Part shown: positions 18,663-28,233 of the stretch, piece by piece
Numbering within the stretch: the stretch's first letter is position 1
How the letters are laid out: every line of letters starts with the position of its first letter
Assembly: GCF_003634825.1 (NCBI RefSeq)
Contig: NZ_RBXD01000001.1
Location: 1,758,501 to 1,822,500, forward strand
Length of the DNA: 64,000 nucleotides
Direction of reading: 5' to 3'
Source of the DNA: Flavobacterium sp. 123
GTDB taxonomy: Bacteria > Bacteroidota > Bacteroidia > Flavobacteriales > Flavobacteriaceae
Translations under genes and position numbers: made by a program
Notes under the pieces: model-generated
Seen by the model: only the letters and a program-made list of their open reading frames with translations
The model's database searches: none
What the model was told of the DNA's origin: nothing

Positions 18663-20597
18663 TTAATTTTGTTTAGTAGTGTCTTTTTTTATTTTCGGAG
18701 CTATTATTTTGCTTTTCTCTATTGAGTCTTTTTTTCTCATTTGTGCTTTCACAATTTCTGAAAGACCTCCTAGTTTAGCATACTCACCTTGTAAACTTTT
18801 ATTTAAAATTCTAGTTTCTAAATCTGTTCTTGTAATTTTATGTCTTAAGTATTTCTCAATCATTAAACTCGCAATTGGACCTGCAATTGTAGCTCCAAAT
18901 CCACCATTTTCAACCATGACAGCAATAGCTATTTTAGGATTGTCTTTTGGTGCAAAAGCAACAAATATCGAATGATCCTCTAGTTGCGTTCTTACTCCAT
19001 TGATTTTAGCAAAGTTTTCCGCGGTTCCTGTTTTTCCACAAATATCAATACCTTCCACCTTTAAATAATAGGCAGTTCCTAGATTATAAACATCAAATAA
19101 ACCGCTAATCATAGGTTTGAAATACTTTTTATCTATAGTTGTAACGTGTTTAGTAGTAAATTTTTTGTCTATTTTTTGTCCTTCAATCTTTTTTATGATG
19201 TGAGGAGTATAGTAATATCCTTCATTAGCAACCGTAGCCATCATATTTGCAAGTTGGATTGGAGTCATTGAAACCTCACCTTGCCCAATAGCATTTGAAA
19301 CAATAGCTGTGCTACGCCATCCACCATTTGGATACATTTTTTTATAGGTTTTTGAGTCAGGAATATGCCCTTTTCTACCAGTAGGTAAATCATACCCCAT
19401 AAATTGCCCTAAACCAAAACTTTTGACATGATTACTCCAAACATCAACTGCATAAGAGGGTTTTACATATTTGTTTATAGTTCTCATATAGGCAGTGCCA
19501 AAATAAGCATTACAAGATTCATAAATTCCTCTGTGTAATTGAAGTGCTCCACCATGACAGTGGCATCTCATAAATCTACCTCTTGCATAACTAAACCCGT
19601 GATGACAAAATACAGTTGTTTGCTCATCTACCACGCCTTCCTGAAGGGCAACTAAACCTGTTAATATTTTGAAAGGAGAACCAGGAGCATATTCGGCTAA
19701 TAAACCTCTGTCATAAAGTGGTTTTGCAATCGAATCATGATATAGTTGTGTGTAATTTTTTGATCGTTTTCTTCCAACCAGAATGGAAGGATCGTAAGAA
19801 GGTGCGGTAACTAATGATAGAATTTCGCCAGTTTTAGGTTCAATAGCTACAATTCCACCTCTTTTATTAATCATTAATTCTTCACCATATTTTTGAAGTT
19901 CAGCATCAATAGTAAGGTTGATATCTTCTCCTTGCACAGCAATAGTATCGTATTTTCCTTCTTTAAAAGAACCTATTTCTCTATTGTATTTGTCTTTTTG
20001 GAGGTATTTAACCCCTTTTATTCCACGTAAAATTTCTTCGTAGCTTTCTTCAACACCTTGTTTTCCTATTAAGTCGCCACTGTTATAATAAGGGTTTTTG
20101 GCTACTAACTTTTCATTTACTTGAGTGATAAATCCAAAAACATTTGCGCCAAAATCTACTTCATAATCACGTAAAGAACGTTTTTGAAAATAGAAACCTT
20201 CGAATTTTCTGATTTTTTCTTGAAAAGCGGCAAATTCACTTTTATTTAATTGTGGTAAAAAAACAGAAGGTAATCTAGGGCTATAGATTTTAGCCTTTTC
20301 CATTTTTTTAATAAAGTCTTCTTTTGTAATATTTAATAGCGTACAGAACTCTAATGTATCTGTATTCTTTACTTCACGGGGAATTACCATGATATCATAA
20401 GAAGCTTGATTCGCTACTAATAATTTGCCATTTCTGTCATAGATATACCCTCTCTCTGGATAGTCATATTTTATTTTAATGGCATTATTGTCTGACTTTA
20501 ACTTGAAGGAATCATCGATAATTTGCAAATAAAATATCCGTATCACTAGCAATGATGCTGCGATAATAATTAAGGAAGGCAGCAAGACTTTTCTCAT
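18663..20597 (-). CDS. mrdA: Penicillin-binding protein 2 (transpeptidase)
   Basis: This class B PBP cross-links elongation-phase peptidoglycan. An N-terminal membrane anchor (residues 5-22) precedes a pedestal domain and the transpeptidase domain, with SPFK (Ser307, Lys310), the SxN-type motif SCN in GIYESCNAYF, and KTG (Lys522) in CGKTGTAEN. Length of 644 residues fits PBP2. A short Cys/His-rich segment CHHGFSYARGRFMRCHCHGG lies between the first two motifs and is typical of PBP2 zinc-binding loops. The start overlaps the mreD stop by 4 bp (ATGA), so translation is probably coupled. Confidence 0.95.
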   Translation of the reverse strand: MRKVLLPSLIIIAASLLVIRIFYLQIIDDSFKLKSDNNAIKIKYDYPERGYIYDRNGKLLVANQASYDIMVIPREVKNTDTLEFCTLLNITKEDFIKKMEKAKIYSPRLPSVFLPQLNKSEFAAFQEKIRKFEGFYFQKRSLRDYEVDFGANVFGFITQVNEKLVAKNPYYNSGDLIGKQGVEESYEEILRGIKGVKYLQKDKYNREIGSFKEGKYDTIAVQGEDINLTIDAELQKYGEELMINKRGGIVAIEPKTGEILSLVTAPSYDPSILVGRKRSKNYTQLYHDSIAKPLYDRGLLAEYAPGSPFKILTGLVALQEGVVDEQTTVFCHHGFSYARGRFMRCHCHGGALQLHRGIYESCNAYFGTAYMRTINKYVKPSYAVDVWSNHVKSFGLGQFMGYDLPTGRKGHIPDSKTYKKMYPNGGWRSTAIVSNAIGQGEVSMTPIQLANMMATVANEGYYYTPHIIKKIEGQKIDKKFTTKHVTTIDKKYFKPMISGLFDVYNLGTAYYLKVEGIDICGKTGTAENFAKINGVRTQLEDHSIFVAFAPKDNPKIAIAVMVENGGFGATIAGPIASLMIEKYLRHKITRTDLETRILNKSLQGEYAKLGGLSEIVKAQMRKKDSIEKSKIIAPKIKKDTTKQN

Positions 20598-21100
20598 CTT
20601 TTGTTTGGCTTAATAAGGTATATTATTATGATGCAAAGAATTATTGTAAAGAGTGTACTTAGAATTGTTCTTAAAAGTACATCCAAGAAAAAACTAAATT
20701 GGAACGCTTCTAAAACAAATAAAATAAGATGATGAATTAAAACCGAAACAAATATGAATGAAAACCGTTCAGGAGTAAGTACATCATTTAATTTTACAGT
20801 TTGATATTCATAACTAAGGCCAAAAGAAAACTTAAAAATAAAGGGTCTAAAATAAGCTAATAATAAGCATGATGTTGCGTGAATACCGCCAGAATTACTG
20901 AACATGTCCATAATTAGTCCTAATAAGAAACTGGCTACTAACAAACCAGATTTGTTTCCATTTACAGGATATAATATGATGAAAAGTATATACGGAAATG
21001 GACTTATGTATCCAAAAAAATTCATATTGTTAAAAACAATAATTTGTATTGCTAACAACAGGATAAATCGAAAGATATTAACTATTAAAGCATTATTCAT
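20594..21100 (-). CDS. mreD: Rod shape-determining protein MreD
   Basis: This is a 168-residue integral membrane protein with about five hydrophobic segments and few polar residues. I recognise it mainly from position between mreC and mrdA and from the YPVNGNKSGLLVASFLLGLIMD-like centre. It is the membrane partner of MreC in the elongation complex. It overlaps mreC by 8 bp and mrdA by 4 bp. Confidence 0.88.
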   Translation of the reverse strand: MNNALIVNIFRFILLLAIQIIVFNNMNFFGYISPFPYILFIILYPVNGNKSGLLVASFLLGLIMDMFSNSGGIHATSCLLLAYFRPFIFKFSFGLSYEYQTVKLNDVLTPERFSFIFVSVLIHHLILFVLEAFQFSFFLDVLLRTILSTLFTIILCIIIIYLIKPNKR

Positions 21101-21917
21101 CTTCTTCCTTTTTTTCTAAATTGATTAGCTCTTCACGATCTTTACTTTTTATGATATAAACATGACCTAAATTAGTCATGTCATTAAAAAGTTTTATGTC
21201 TAAAGTGTAGAAATTAGTTTGATTGTCAGTGTAAATTTTTTCAATAGTTCCAATGTTTATATTTTCAGGAAATATTACAGATTGACCTCCAGTTACAATA
21301 GTGTCTCCTTTACGGATGGCTGCTAATCTTGGAACGTCTATCAATTGGACAAAACCAGTGCTTTTCCCATCCCAAATTAAAGATCCAAAATGATTTGATT
21401 TTTTGATCTTAGCATTGATTAGAGATTTTTTATTTAAAATACTAATTACTGTTGAATAATGAGGAGAAGTATTGTCAATAATCCCAACAATCCCTAAGCT
21501 GTTTACAACTCCCATGTCTGGTTTTACACCTTGTAATTCTCCAGAGTTTAGGGTTAAATAATTTTCATAAACATTATACGAATTGTGAATTACTTTTGAG
21601 ACAATAATATCAGAGGGTTTTACTCCTTTCAGACTGTCTAATTTTTTTACCTGTGTAGTGTCTTTTTTATTAAATAAAAGACTTTTTAAGTTCGCATTTT
21701 CTAAAGCTAATGCTTCATTCTGAGTTCTTAAATTCAAGTATTCATTGATATTGCTCACTTTTTCGTACACACCACCACTCAAAAAATTAGCAGAACTAAT
21801 TATTTTACTTCTATGAAAAGAGTGGGACTGAATGGTAAGGGTAAACGAAATACCTAAAAGCAGCAAAAACAGTAAGCGATTACTGTTTTTAAAAATAAAA
21901 TTAAATATTTGCTGCAT
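21093..21917 (-). CDS. mreC: Rod shape-determining protein MreC
   Basis: This periplasmic scaffold of the elongation complex has 274 residues. One N-terminal membrane segment (residues ~13-28) is followed by a coiled coil (NINEYLNLRTQNEALALENANL), then two beta-barrel halves with the conserved LNSGELQGVKPDMGVVNSLGIVGII and KGDTIVTGG. The C-terminal acidic tail NLEKKEEDE is encoded in the region overlapping mreD. Confidence 0.93.
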   Translation of the reverse strand: MQQIFNFIFKNSNRLLFLLLLGISFTLTIQSHSFHRSKIISSANFLSGGVYEKVSNINEYLNLRTQNEALALENANLKSLLFNKKDTTQVKKLDSLKGVKPSDIIVSKVIHNSYNVYENYLTLNSGELQGVKPDMGVVNSLGIVGIIDNTSPHYSTVISILNKKSLINAKIKKSNHFGSLIWDGKSTGFVQLIDVPRLAAIRKGDTIVTGGQSVIFPENINIGTIEKIYTDNQTNFYTLDIKLFNDMTNLGHVYIIKSKDREELINLEKKEEDE

Positions 21918-22015
21918 TTTTTAAATGTATAATGTAAATGATTGTATGTTTTATTTAGAACCGAATTGCCTTCTTTAGATTTTAAATCCAAAGTTAACAA
22001 ACTTAGAGTTCACGA

Positions 22016-23044
22016 TTACTTAATCAAAATACTTTTAAATTTTACAATGTTTTTAAGTGCCATACCAGTTCCTCTAACTACTGCTCTCAATGGATCTTCA
22101 GCAATGTAAACAGGTAAATCTGTTTTTTGAGAAATTCTTTTATCAAGACCTCTTAACATAGATCCTCCACCCGCAAGGTAAATACCTGTATTGTAGATAT
22201 CCGCTGCTAATTCTGGAGGTGTTTGAGATAAAGTTTCCATTACAGCATCTTCAATTCTTTGAATAGATTTGTCTAATGCTTTAGCAATTTCTCTATAAGA
22301 AACTTCAACTTGTTTTGGTTTACCAGTAAGTAAATCTCTACCTTGAACAGACATGTCTTCTGGAGGAGTTTCTAAATCTTCAATAGCTGCACCAATTTGT
22401 ATTTTTATTTTTTCAGCAGTACTTTCTCCAACAAAAAGGTTGTGTTGTGTACGCATGTAATATACAATGTCATTTGTAAATACGTCACCAGCAATTTTTA
22501 CCGATTTGTCACATACAATTCCACCTAAGGCAATTACGGCAATTTCAGTTGTTCCTCCACCAATATCAACAATCATGTTTCCTTTAGGTTGCATAATGTC
22601 AATACCAATACCAATAGCCGCAGCCATAGGTTCGTGTATCAAATAAACTTCTTTACCATTTACTCTCTCACAAGATTCTTTAACGGCTCTCATTTCCACT
22701 TCAGTAATTCCTGAAGGAATACAAACAACCATTCGTAATGCGGGAGTAAACATTCTTTTTTTCAATGCAGGTATGCTTTTTATAAACATACTAATCATCT
22801 TTTCGGAAGCATCAAAATCGGCAATTACACCATCTTTCAACGGTCTTATCGTTTTAATGTTTTCATGTGTTTTACCCTGCATCATGTTGGCTTCTTTACC
22901 AACAGCAATGATTTTTCCGGAGATTCTGTCTCTGGCAACTATCGAAGGGCTATCAATTACAACTTTGTCATTATGTATGATTAAAGTGTTAGCGGTACCA
23001 AGGTCTATCGCAATATCCTCGGTCATGAAATCAAAAAATCCCAT
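22016..23044 (-). CDS. mreB: Rod shape-determining protein MreB (actin homologue)
   Basis: This cytoskeletal ATPase forms membrane-bound filaments that guide cell-wall synthesis. Actin-fold motifs are seen: phosphate-1 IDLGTANTLI near residue 14, VCIPSGITEVEMRAVKE, the phosphate-2 motif VDIGGGTTEIAVI, and the adenosine motif YLAGGGSMLRGLD. Length of 342 residues is normal. It is separated from mreC by 98 bp but clearly heads the cluster. Confidence 0.97.
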   Translation of the reverse strand: MGFFDFMTEDIAIDLGTANTLIIHNDKVVIDSPSIVARDRISGKIIAVGKEANMMQGKTHENIKTIRPLKDGVIADFDASEKMISMFIKSIPALKKRMFTPALRMVVCIPSGITEVEMRAVKESCERVNGKEVYLIHEPMAAAIGIGIDIMQPKGNMIVDIGGGTTEIAVIALGGIVCDKSVKIAGDVFTNDIVYYMRTQHNLFVGESTAEKIKIQIGAAIEDLETPPEDMSVQGRDLLTGKPKQVEVSYREIAKALDKSIQRIEDAVMETLSQTPPELAADIYNTGIYLAGGGSMLRGLDKRISQKTDLPVYIAEDPLRAVVRGTGMALKNIVKFKSILIK

Positions 23045-23085
23045 AAGTTTTTTAAGGGTTTAAAACGTTAAAAATATGTAATGTG

Positions 23086-23093
23086 CAAAGTTA
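23086..23093 (-). promoter_or_regulatory. -7 promoter box for mreB
   Basis: The minus strand reads TAACTTTG (TAnnTTTG), about 42 bp upstream of the mreB ATG and directly next to the purH stop. mreB may therefore be transcribed separately from purH. Confidence 0.45.
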
Positions 23094-23099
23094 AACAAA

Positions 23100-24626
23100 T
23101 TAATGTTTAAAATGACGTGTTCCTGTAAATACCATTGCAAGTTTATTTTCATTGCAATAATCAATACTTAATTGATCTTTAATAGAACCTCCAGGTTGAA
23201 TAACAGCTGTTATTCCAGCTTTTTTTGCTATCTCAACACAGTCAGGGAAAGGGAAGAAAGCATCACTTGCCATTGAAGCACCGTGTAAGTCAAATCCAAA
23301 AGTATTTGCTTTTTCTATAGCTTGTAATAAAGCATCAACACGAGAAGTTTGACCTGTTCCAGATGAAATTAAGGTTCCGTTTTTTGCAAAAACAATTGTA
23401 TTTGATTTGGTATTTTTACAAACTTTCGAAGCAAAAATCAAATCTTCAATTTCTTGTTCAGTAGGAGCTGTTATAGTAACGGTCTTTAAGTCTGATTTAT
23501 TGTCAGTAATATTATTTCTTTCTTGAACTAAAATTCCGTTTAAGCAAGTACGAACTTGTTTTTTAGGTAATTCCACTTCATTTTGAATTAATATAATTCT
23601 GTTTTTCTTTTCTTCCAAAATAGCAATAGCTTCATCATCATAAGATGGTGCAATAACTACTTCGCAGAATAATTTATTAATTTCGGTTGCAGTTGCAACA
23701 TCAATTTTTGTGTTCGAAATCAAAACACCTCCAAAAGCAGAAGTTGGGTCACATGCTAAAGCAGCTAAATACGCTTCGCTAATTGTATTTCTGCTTGCTA
23801 ATCCACAAGCATTGTTGTGTTTTAGAATAGCAAAAGTAGGTCCGTCATTTTTGAATTCATTAATTAAATTCACAGCAGCATCTACATCAAGTAGGTTATT
23901 GTATGATAATTCTTTTCCGTGTACTTTATTGAACATTGCTTCAAAGTCACCAAAGAAATATCCTTTTTGATGTGGATTTTCTCCGTATCGTAATATTTGA
24001 CCGTTAGCAATACTTTCTTTATAAATGGTTTCGTCAGTATTGAAATAATTAAAAATGGCACCATCGTAATGCGATGAAACATGAAACGCTTTTGTAGCTA
24101 ACAGTTTTCTGTCAGCAAGTGTTGTTGCTCCATTTTGTTTTGTAATTAAGTCTAAAAGCAAGCTGTATTCGTCTACAGAAGCAATAATTACAGTGTCTTT
24201 AAAGTTTTTAGCAGCAGCACGGATTAATGAAATTCCACCAATATCAATTTTTTCAATAATAGCTGACTCACTTGCTCCAGAAGCAACTGTTTTTTCAAAT
24301 GGGTATAAATCAACAATTACTAAATCAATCTGAGGAATGTTGTATTCCTGCATTTGTTGCACATCACTTTCATTATCTTGACGATTCAGGATTCCTCCAA
24401 AAACTTTAGGGTGTAATGTTTTTACTCTTCCACCAAGGATTGAAGGGTATGAAGTAACATCTTCAACAGGGATTACAGGAATTCCTAAATTTTTTATAAA
24501 ATCTTCAGTACCTCCAGTAGAGTATAAGGTAACGTTTTGTGAATGTAGTTTTTGTACTATTGGTTCAAGTCCTTCTTTTGAAAAAACCGAAATTAATGCT
24601 GATTGAATTGTTTTTGTTGTACTCAT
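23100..24626 (-). CDS. purH: Bifunctional AICAR transformylase/IMP cyclohydrolase
   Basis: This enzyme catalyses the last two steps of IMP synthesis. The N-terminal MGS-like cyclohydrolase domain carries YSTGGT and LGGRVKTLHPKV; the AICAR transformylase domain carries the conserved KHNNACG and the C-terminal DAFFPFPD and PGGS signatures. The chosen start, MSTTKTIQ, gives 508 residues. The ORF continues upstream to 24698, but that extension crosses the predicted promoter and does not look like PurH. Cytoplasmic. Confidence 0.96.
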   Translation of the reverse strand: MSTTKTIQSALISVFSKEGLEPIVQKLHSQNVTLYSTGGTEDFIKNLGIPVIPVEDVTSYPSILGGRVKTLHPKVFGGILNRQDNESDVQQMQEYNIPQIDLVIVDLYPFEKTVASGASESAIIEKIDIGGISLIRAAAKNFKDTVIIASVDEYSLLLDLITKQNGATTLADRKLLATKAFHVSSHYDGAIFNYFNTDETIYKESIANGQILRYGENPHQKGYFFGDFEAMFNKVHGKELSYNNLLDVDAAVNLINEFKNDGPTFAILKHNNACGLASRNTISEAYLAALACDPTSAFGGVLISNTKIDVATATEINKLFCEVVIAPSYDDEAIAILEEKKNRIILIQNEVELPKKQVRTCLNGILVQERNNITDNKSDLKTVTITAPTEQEIEDLIFASKVCKNTKSNTIVFAKNGTLISSGTGQTSRVDALLQAIEKANTFGFDLHGASMASDAFFPFPDCVEIAKKAGITAVIQPGGSIKDQLSIDYCNENKLAMVFTGTRHFKH

Positions 24627-24649
24627 TGTGTTGTTTGAATTATAAAGTG

Positions 24650-24657
24650 CAAAAATA
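24650..24657 (-). promoter_or_regulatory. -7 promoter box for purH
   Basis: The minus strand reads TATTTTTG, an exact TAnnTTTG box about 24 bp before the purH ATG. A TTGG about 21 bp further upstream could be the -33 element. The position supports the shorter purH start. Confidence 0.55.
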
Positions 24658-24758
24658 GTTTTTTTTTGATTATAAAATCCAATCAATTTGTGTAACATTC
24701 TCTTAAAAAATCACACCAATGTCTATGTAGATTTTTATTAGGTTTTTGAATAAAATTT

Positions 24759-26042
24759 ATGGAATTTTACCTTAACACAAATTTAAAGAATATGCTGGTC
24801 TATCTTCGGTTATTAAAAGAGAGTTTTGGTTTTGCGATGAACGCATTACGCAATAATAAATTAAGGACTTTGCTCTCTTTGTTAGGGGTTACAATTGGTA
24901 TTTTTTCAATTATAGCAGTTCTAGCAGCTGTCGATTCTTTAGATAGAAAGATTAAAAAAGATTTGAGCAGTTTAGATAAAAATACGATTTATTTGATGCG
25001 ATTTTCTTTTGGTCCTTCTGAAATTCCCCAATGGAAAAGAGAACAGTTTCCGGATGTGAAGTATGATGAGTACGAATATCTGAAAAGTTCCGTGAATAAT
25101 TTAGATCAAATGGGATATCAGTTATTCGTTAGTCGAGAGTCAATGAAGTTTGAATCTGAATCTGTAAGTGATGTAAATGTAGTTCCAGTATCTCATGAAT
25201 TTATAGATATTCAAGGGCTTGAATTTGAAAAAGGAAGGTTTTATAATGAATCCGAATCAAATTCTGGTGCTGCAGTAATTGTATTAGGATATGAAATTGC
25301 AAAAGGGCTTTTTGGAGAAAGTGAACCTTTGGGTAAAAATATTCGTTTGTATGGACAGCGTTTTACTGTAATTGGTATGTTGAAGAAGCAGGGAGCAGGA
25401 ACTTTTGGGGATAGTAATGACACATCGGTTTTTATTCCAGTCAATTTTTTAAGACGTCTTTACGGTGATAATAACGATGCGATGACGCCAGTTATTCTTG
25501 TAAAACCACAAAAAGGTGTTGACATGGATGCTTTTAAAGCCGAATTAGGGCAAAAACTTCGAAATTATAGAGGTATGAAAACGGATGAGATTGATAATTT
25601 TTTCATCAATGTATTGTCTGGATTTACGGATTTAATTGATGGTATTGTTGGCCAAATGAATTTAGTGGGTTGGGTGATTAGTGGTTTCTCATTACTTGTA
25701 GGTGGTTTTGGAATCGCTAATATTATGTTTGTTTCTGTGAAAGAGCGAACGAATTTAATTGGAATTCAAAAATCATTAGGAGCCAAAAACAAATTTATCT
25801 TATTTCAGTTTTTATTCGAAGCAGTTATTCTTTCCGTAATTGGTGGAGTAGTAGGGTTGTTATTGGTTTGGATTATTTCTGTTGTTTTGACAAAAGCCTT
25901 GGATTTTGAGTTTGTTCTAGGAATGGGAAATATTCTTTTAGGAACAGGATTAGCTGCAATAATAGGTTTGGTATCAGGTATTTTGCCAGCAATCACAGCG
26001 TCTAAATTAGATCCTGTTGAGGCAATTAGAACTGGAATGTAG
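24759..26042 (+). CDS. ABC transporter permease, MacB/FtsX type
   Basis: This is a 427-residue permease. After LLKESFGFAMNALRNNKLRTLLSLLGV comes the first membrane helix. A large periplasmic MacB-like domain (~residues 55-290) follows, with FDIQGLEFEKGRFY-type features, then three C-terminal helices with the FtsX signature VSVKERTNLIGIQKSLGAK and the closing LDPVEAIRTG. Its ATPase partner is not in this window. Substrate is unknown; relatives export antimicrobials, lipoproteins or lipids. The ATG at 24792 (MLVYLRLLKES) is an alternative start that may be the true one. Confidence 0.88.
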   Translation: MEFYLNTNLKNMLVYLRLLKESFGFAMNALRNNKLRTLLSLLGVTIGIFSIIAVLAAVDSLDRKIKKDLSSLDKNTIYLMRFSFGPSEIPQWKREQFPDVKYDEYEYLKSSVNNLDQMGYQLFVSRESMKFESESVSDVNVVPVSHEFIDIQGLEFEKGRFYNESESNSGAAVIVLGYEIAKGLFGESEPLGKNIRLYGQRFTVIGMLKKQGAGTFGDSNDTSVFIPVNFLRRLYGDNNDAMTPVILVKPQKGVDMDAFKAELGQKLRNYRGMKTDEIDNFFINVLSGFTDLIDGIVGQMNLVGWVISGFSLLVGGFGIANIMFVSVKERTNLIGIQKSLGAKNKFILFQFLFEAVILSVIGGVVGLLLVWIISVVLTKALDFEFVLGMGNILLGTGLAAIIGLVSGILPAITASKLDPVEAIRTGM

Positions 26043-26079
26043 TTTTGTAGAAAATGTGAAAGTGAAATGATATAAAATA

Positions 26080-26106
26080 AAAAATCCCGATATTATCGGG
26101 ATTTTT
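26080..26106. terminator. Bidirectional terminator between ABC permease and accD
   Basis: A near-perfect palindrome, AAAAATCCCGATA with TATCGGGATTTTT, has T-tracts in both directions. It serves the convergent ABC permease (+) and accD (-). Confidence 0.85.
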
Positions 26107-26108
26107 AT

Positions 26109-26963
26109 TTATCTAATACTATTGTTTTGAATTAAATCTATGTACAAGTTAATCTTGTCTTTCAATTCTTTTCTCGGTGTTATAAAGTCTAGGAAACCAT
26201 GTTCTAGAAGAAACTCAGCAGTTTGAAAACCTTCTGGTAAATCTTTTCCTGTTGTATCTCTAACTACTCTTGGTCCAGCAAAACCGATTAAAGCACCTGG
26301 TTCAGAAATATTAATGTCACCAAGCATAGCGTATGATGCAGTCGTTCCTCCCGTTGTAGGGTCAGTACAAAGTGAAATATAAGGAAGTTTAGCTTCGGCT
26401 AGTTGCGCTAGCTTAACAGATGTTTTTGCTAGTTGCATTAATGAATTTGCAGCTTCCATCATACGAGCTCCTCCTGATTTTGAAATCATGATGAAAGGCA
26501 TTCTGTTTTTGATAGCATGGTCAATTCCACGTACTATTTTTTCTCCAACAACACCTCCTATTGATCCACCGATAAAAGCAAAATCCATACAGCAGATTAC
26601 AACATCTTTACCTTTTGATTTCCCCACTCCAGTACGCACAGCGTCTTTGAGTTTTGTTTTTTCCATCACGTCTTTTAAACGGTCAGAATATTTTTTGGTG
26701 TCAACAAAATGTAATGAATCTTTTGACGTCATATTTTTATCTAATTCAACAAATTCATTATTGTCGAATAAAATTTCAAAATAAGTATCACTTCCAATTC
26801 TTACGTGAAAATCGTCCTCAGGACTCACATATAAATTGCGAGCTAATTCTTCGGCATCAATAATTTTTCCAGTTGGAGACTTGTACCATAGTCCTTTTGG
26901 AACATCCATTTTGTCTTCGGTAGCAGTCGTAATTCCTTTTTCTTTTCTTTTAAACCAAGCCAT
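26109..26963 (-). CDS. accD: Acetyl-CoA carboxylase carboxyltransferase subunit beta
   Basis: This subunit transfers CO2 from carboxybiotin to acetyl-CoA, the first step of fatty acid synthesis. The crotonase-fold core is clear: [24 protein letters not shown], and [16 protein letters not shown] with [15 protein letters not shown]. Length 284 residues is normal. The N-terminal zinc ribbon has lost all four expected Cys: the usual CPxC positions read SPTG (residues 29-32) and SPED (47-50). The flanking residues (LWYK..., NLYV..., FHVRI) still align with the family, so this is a loss within an intact domain. The enzyme should still be active. Confidence 0.93.
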   Translation of the reverse strand: MAWFKRKEKGITTATEDKMDVPKGLWYKSPTGKIIDAEELARNLYVSPEDDFHVRIGSDTYFEILFDNNEFVELDKNMTSKDSLHFVDTKKYSDRLKDVMEKTKLKDAVRTGVGKSKGKDVVICCMDFAFIGGSIGGVVGEKIVRGIDHAIKNRMPFIMISKSGGARMMEAANSLMQLAKTSVKLAQLAEAKLPYISLCTDPTTGGTTASYAMLGDINISEPGALIGFAGPRVVRDTTGKDLPEGFQTAEFLLEHGFLDFITPRKELKDKINLYIDLIQNNSIR

Positions 26964-27000
26964 TTTTTGAATTTTAGAATGTAGATTTAGATTTTAGATT

Positions 27001-27041
27001 AAAAAATAGATTTCAGAACGAGTCTAAAATCTATTTTTTTA
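27001..27041 (-). terminator. Terminator after fbaA
   Basis: A 13-bp stem (AAAAAATAGATTT with AAATCTATTTTTT) with a 13-nt loop and flanking T-runs lies between fbaA and accD. It would stop the minus-strand fbaA transcript. Confidence 0.65.
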
Positions 27042-27049
27042 ATGGATTT

Positions 27050-27094
27050 AAAATTCAAATTTCAGATTCCATTAGAATCTAAAATATGAATTTT
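27050..27094. repeat. AT-rich imperfect inverted repeat between fbaA and accD
   Basis: Twenty-nucleotide arms (AAAATTCAAATTTCAGATTC and its near-complement) with two mismatches and a 5-nt loop. It belongs to the same style of AT-rich hairpin seen at 37712 and 59748. Confidence 0.7.
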
Positions 27095-27105
27095 GAAATC
27101 TAAAA

Positions 27106-28173
27106 TTATAGTGTATTTACGTTATTCAAGTCAGCAAAAGCTTGTTCAAGTCTTGCATTGAATGTAGCTTCACTTTCACGTAACCATTTTCTTGGATCGT
27201 AATATTTTTTGTTTGGAACATCAGAACCTTCTGGATTACCAATTTGAGTTTTTAAGTACTCAATGTTTTTAACCATATAATCACGGATACCTTCAGTAAA
27301 TGCAAATTGTAAGTCAGTATCAATGTTCATTTTCACAACACCGTAACCAATAGCTTCTCTAATTTCTTCTAGAGTAGAACCTGATCCACCGTGGAAAACG
27401 AAATCAACTGGGTTATGACCTGTTTTGAATTTGTCTTGAACGTAATCTTGAGAATTTTTAAGAATTTTTGGAGTTAATTTTACGTTTCCTGGTTTGTAAA
27501 CACCGTGAACGTTTCCAAAAGAAGCAGCGATAGTAAATTTAGGGCTTACTTTTGATAATTCTTCGTAAGCGTAAGAAACTTCAGAAGGTTGTGTGTATAA
27601 TTTAGAGCTATCAACATCAGAGTTGTCAACACCATCTTCTTCTCCACCTGTAATACCAAGTTCGATTTCTAATGTCATTCCCATTTTGCTCATTCTAGCT
27701 AAATACTCTTTACAGATTTCGATGTTTTCTTCGATTGGCTCTTCAGATAAATCAATCATGTGAGATGAGAATAATGGTTTTCCTGTTTCAGCAAAATGTT
27801 TTTCTGAAGCATCTAATAAACCATCAATCCAAGGTAATAATTTTTTAGCACAGTGGTCAGTATGTAAAATTACTGTTGCACCGTAAGCTTCAGCTAAAGT
27901 ATGAATATGTAAAGCTCCAGCTATTCCACCAGCGATTGCTGCTTTTTCACCTGCATTAGAAAGTCCTTTTCCTGCATTAAATTGCGCTCCACCATTTGAA
28001 AATTGAATGATAACTGGAGCATTTAATTTTGCTGCAGTTTCAAGAACTCCATTGATAGTATTTGATCCAGTTACGTTAACAGCTGGAAGTGCAAATCCTT
28101 TTTCTTTTGCATAGTTGAAAATCTCTTGTACCTGATCTCCTGTAGCAACGCCCGGTTTTATGTTATGTGCCAT
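27106..28173 (-). CDS. fbaA: Fructose-bisphosphate aldolase, class II
   Basis: This zinc-dependent aldolase of glycolysis and gluconeogenesis has 355 residues. The metal-binding signature LHTDHCAKKLLPWIDGLL is near residue 105, with GGEEDGVDNS, FVFHGGSGSTLEEI and the C-terminal KYYDPRKWLRESE. Together they place it in class IIA (FbaA). It is flanked by a terminator downstream and its own promoter upstream, so it is probably a single-gene transcript. Confidence 0.97.
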   Translation of the reverse strand: MAHNIKPGVATGDQVQEIFNYAKEKGFALPAVNVTGSNTINGVLETAAKLNAPVIIQFSNGGAQFNAGKGLSNAGEKAAIAGGIAGALHIHTLAEAYGATVILHTDHCAKKLLPWIDGLLDASEKHFAETGKPLFSSHMIDLSEEPIEENIEICKEYLARMSKMGMTLEIELGITGGEEDGVDNSDVDSSKLYTQPSEVSYAYEELSKVSPKFTIAASFGNVHGVYKPGNVKLTPKILKNSQDYVQDKFKTGHNPVDFVFHGGSGSTLEEIREAIGYGVVKMNIDTDLQFAFTEGIRDYMVKNIEYLKTQIGNPEGSDVPNKKYYDPRKWLRESEATFNARLEQAFADLNNVNTL

Positions 28174-28211
28174 TGTAATTTTTTTAAATTGTTTTTTTAG
28201 TTTTTAGTTTG

Positions 28212-28219
28212 CAAAAATA
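28212..28219 (-). promoter_or_regulatory. -7 promoter box for fbaA
   Basis: The minus strand reads TATTTTTG, exactly TAnnTTTG, 39 bp before the fbaA ATG. It is the only such box in the 60-bp gap. Confidence 0.55.
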
Positions 28220-28233
28220 AGAATTAATTAGCA

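Noticed and set aside
24627..24698. Upstream extension of purH (24 residues)
   Set aside because: It crosses the -7 box and does not resemble PurH; MSTTKTIQ is the normal start.
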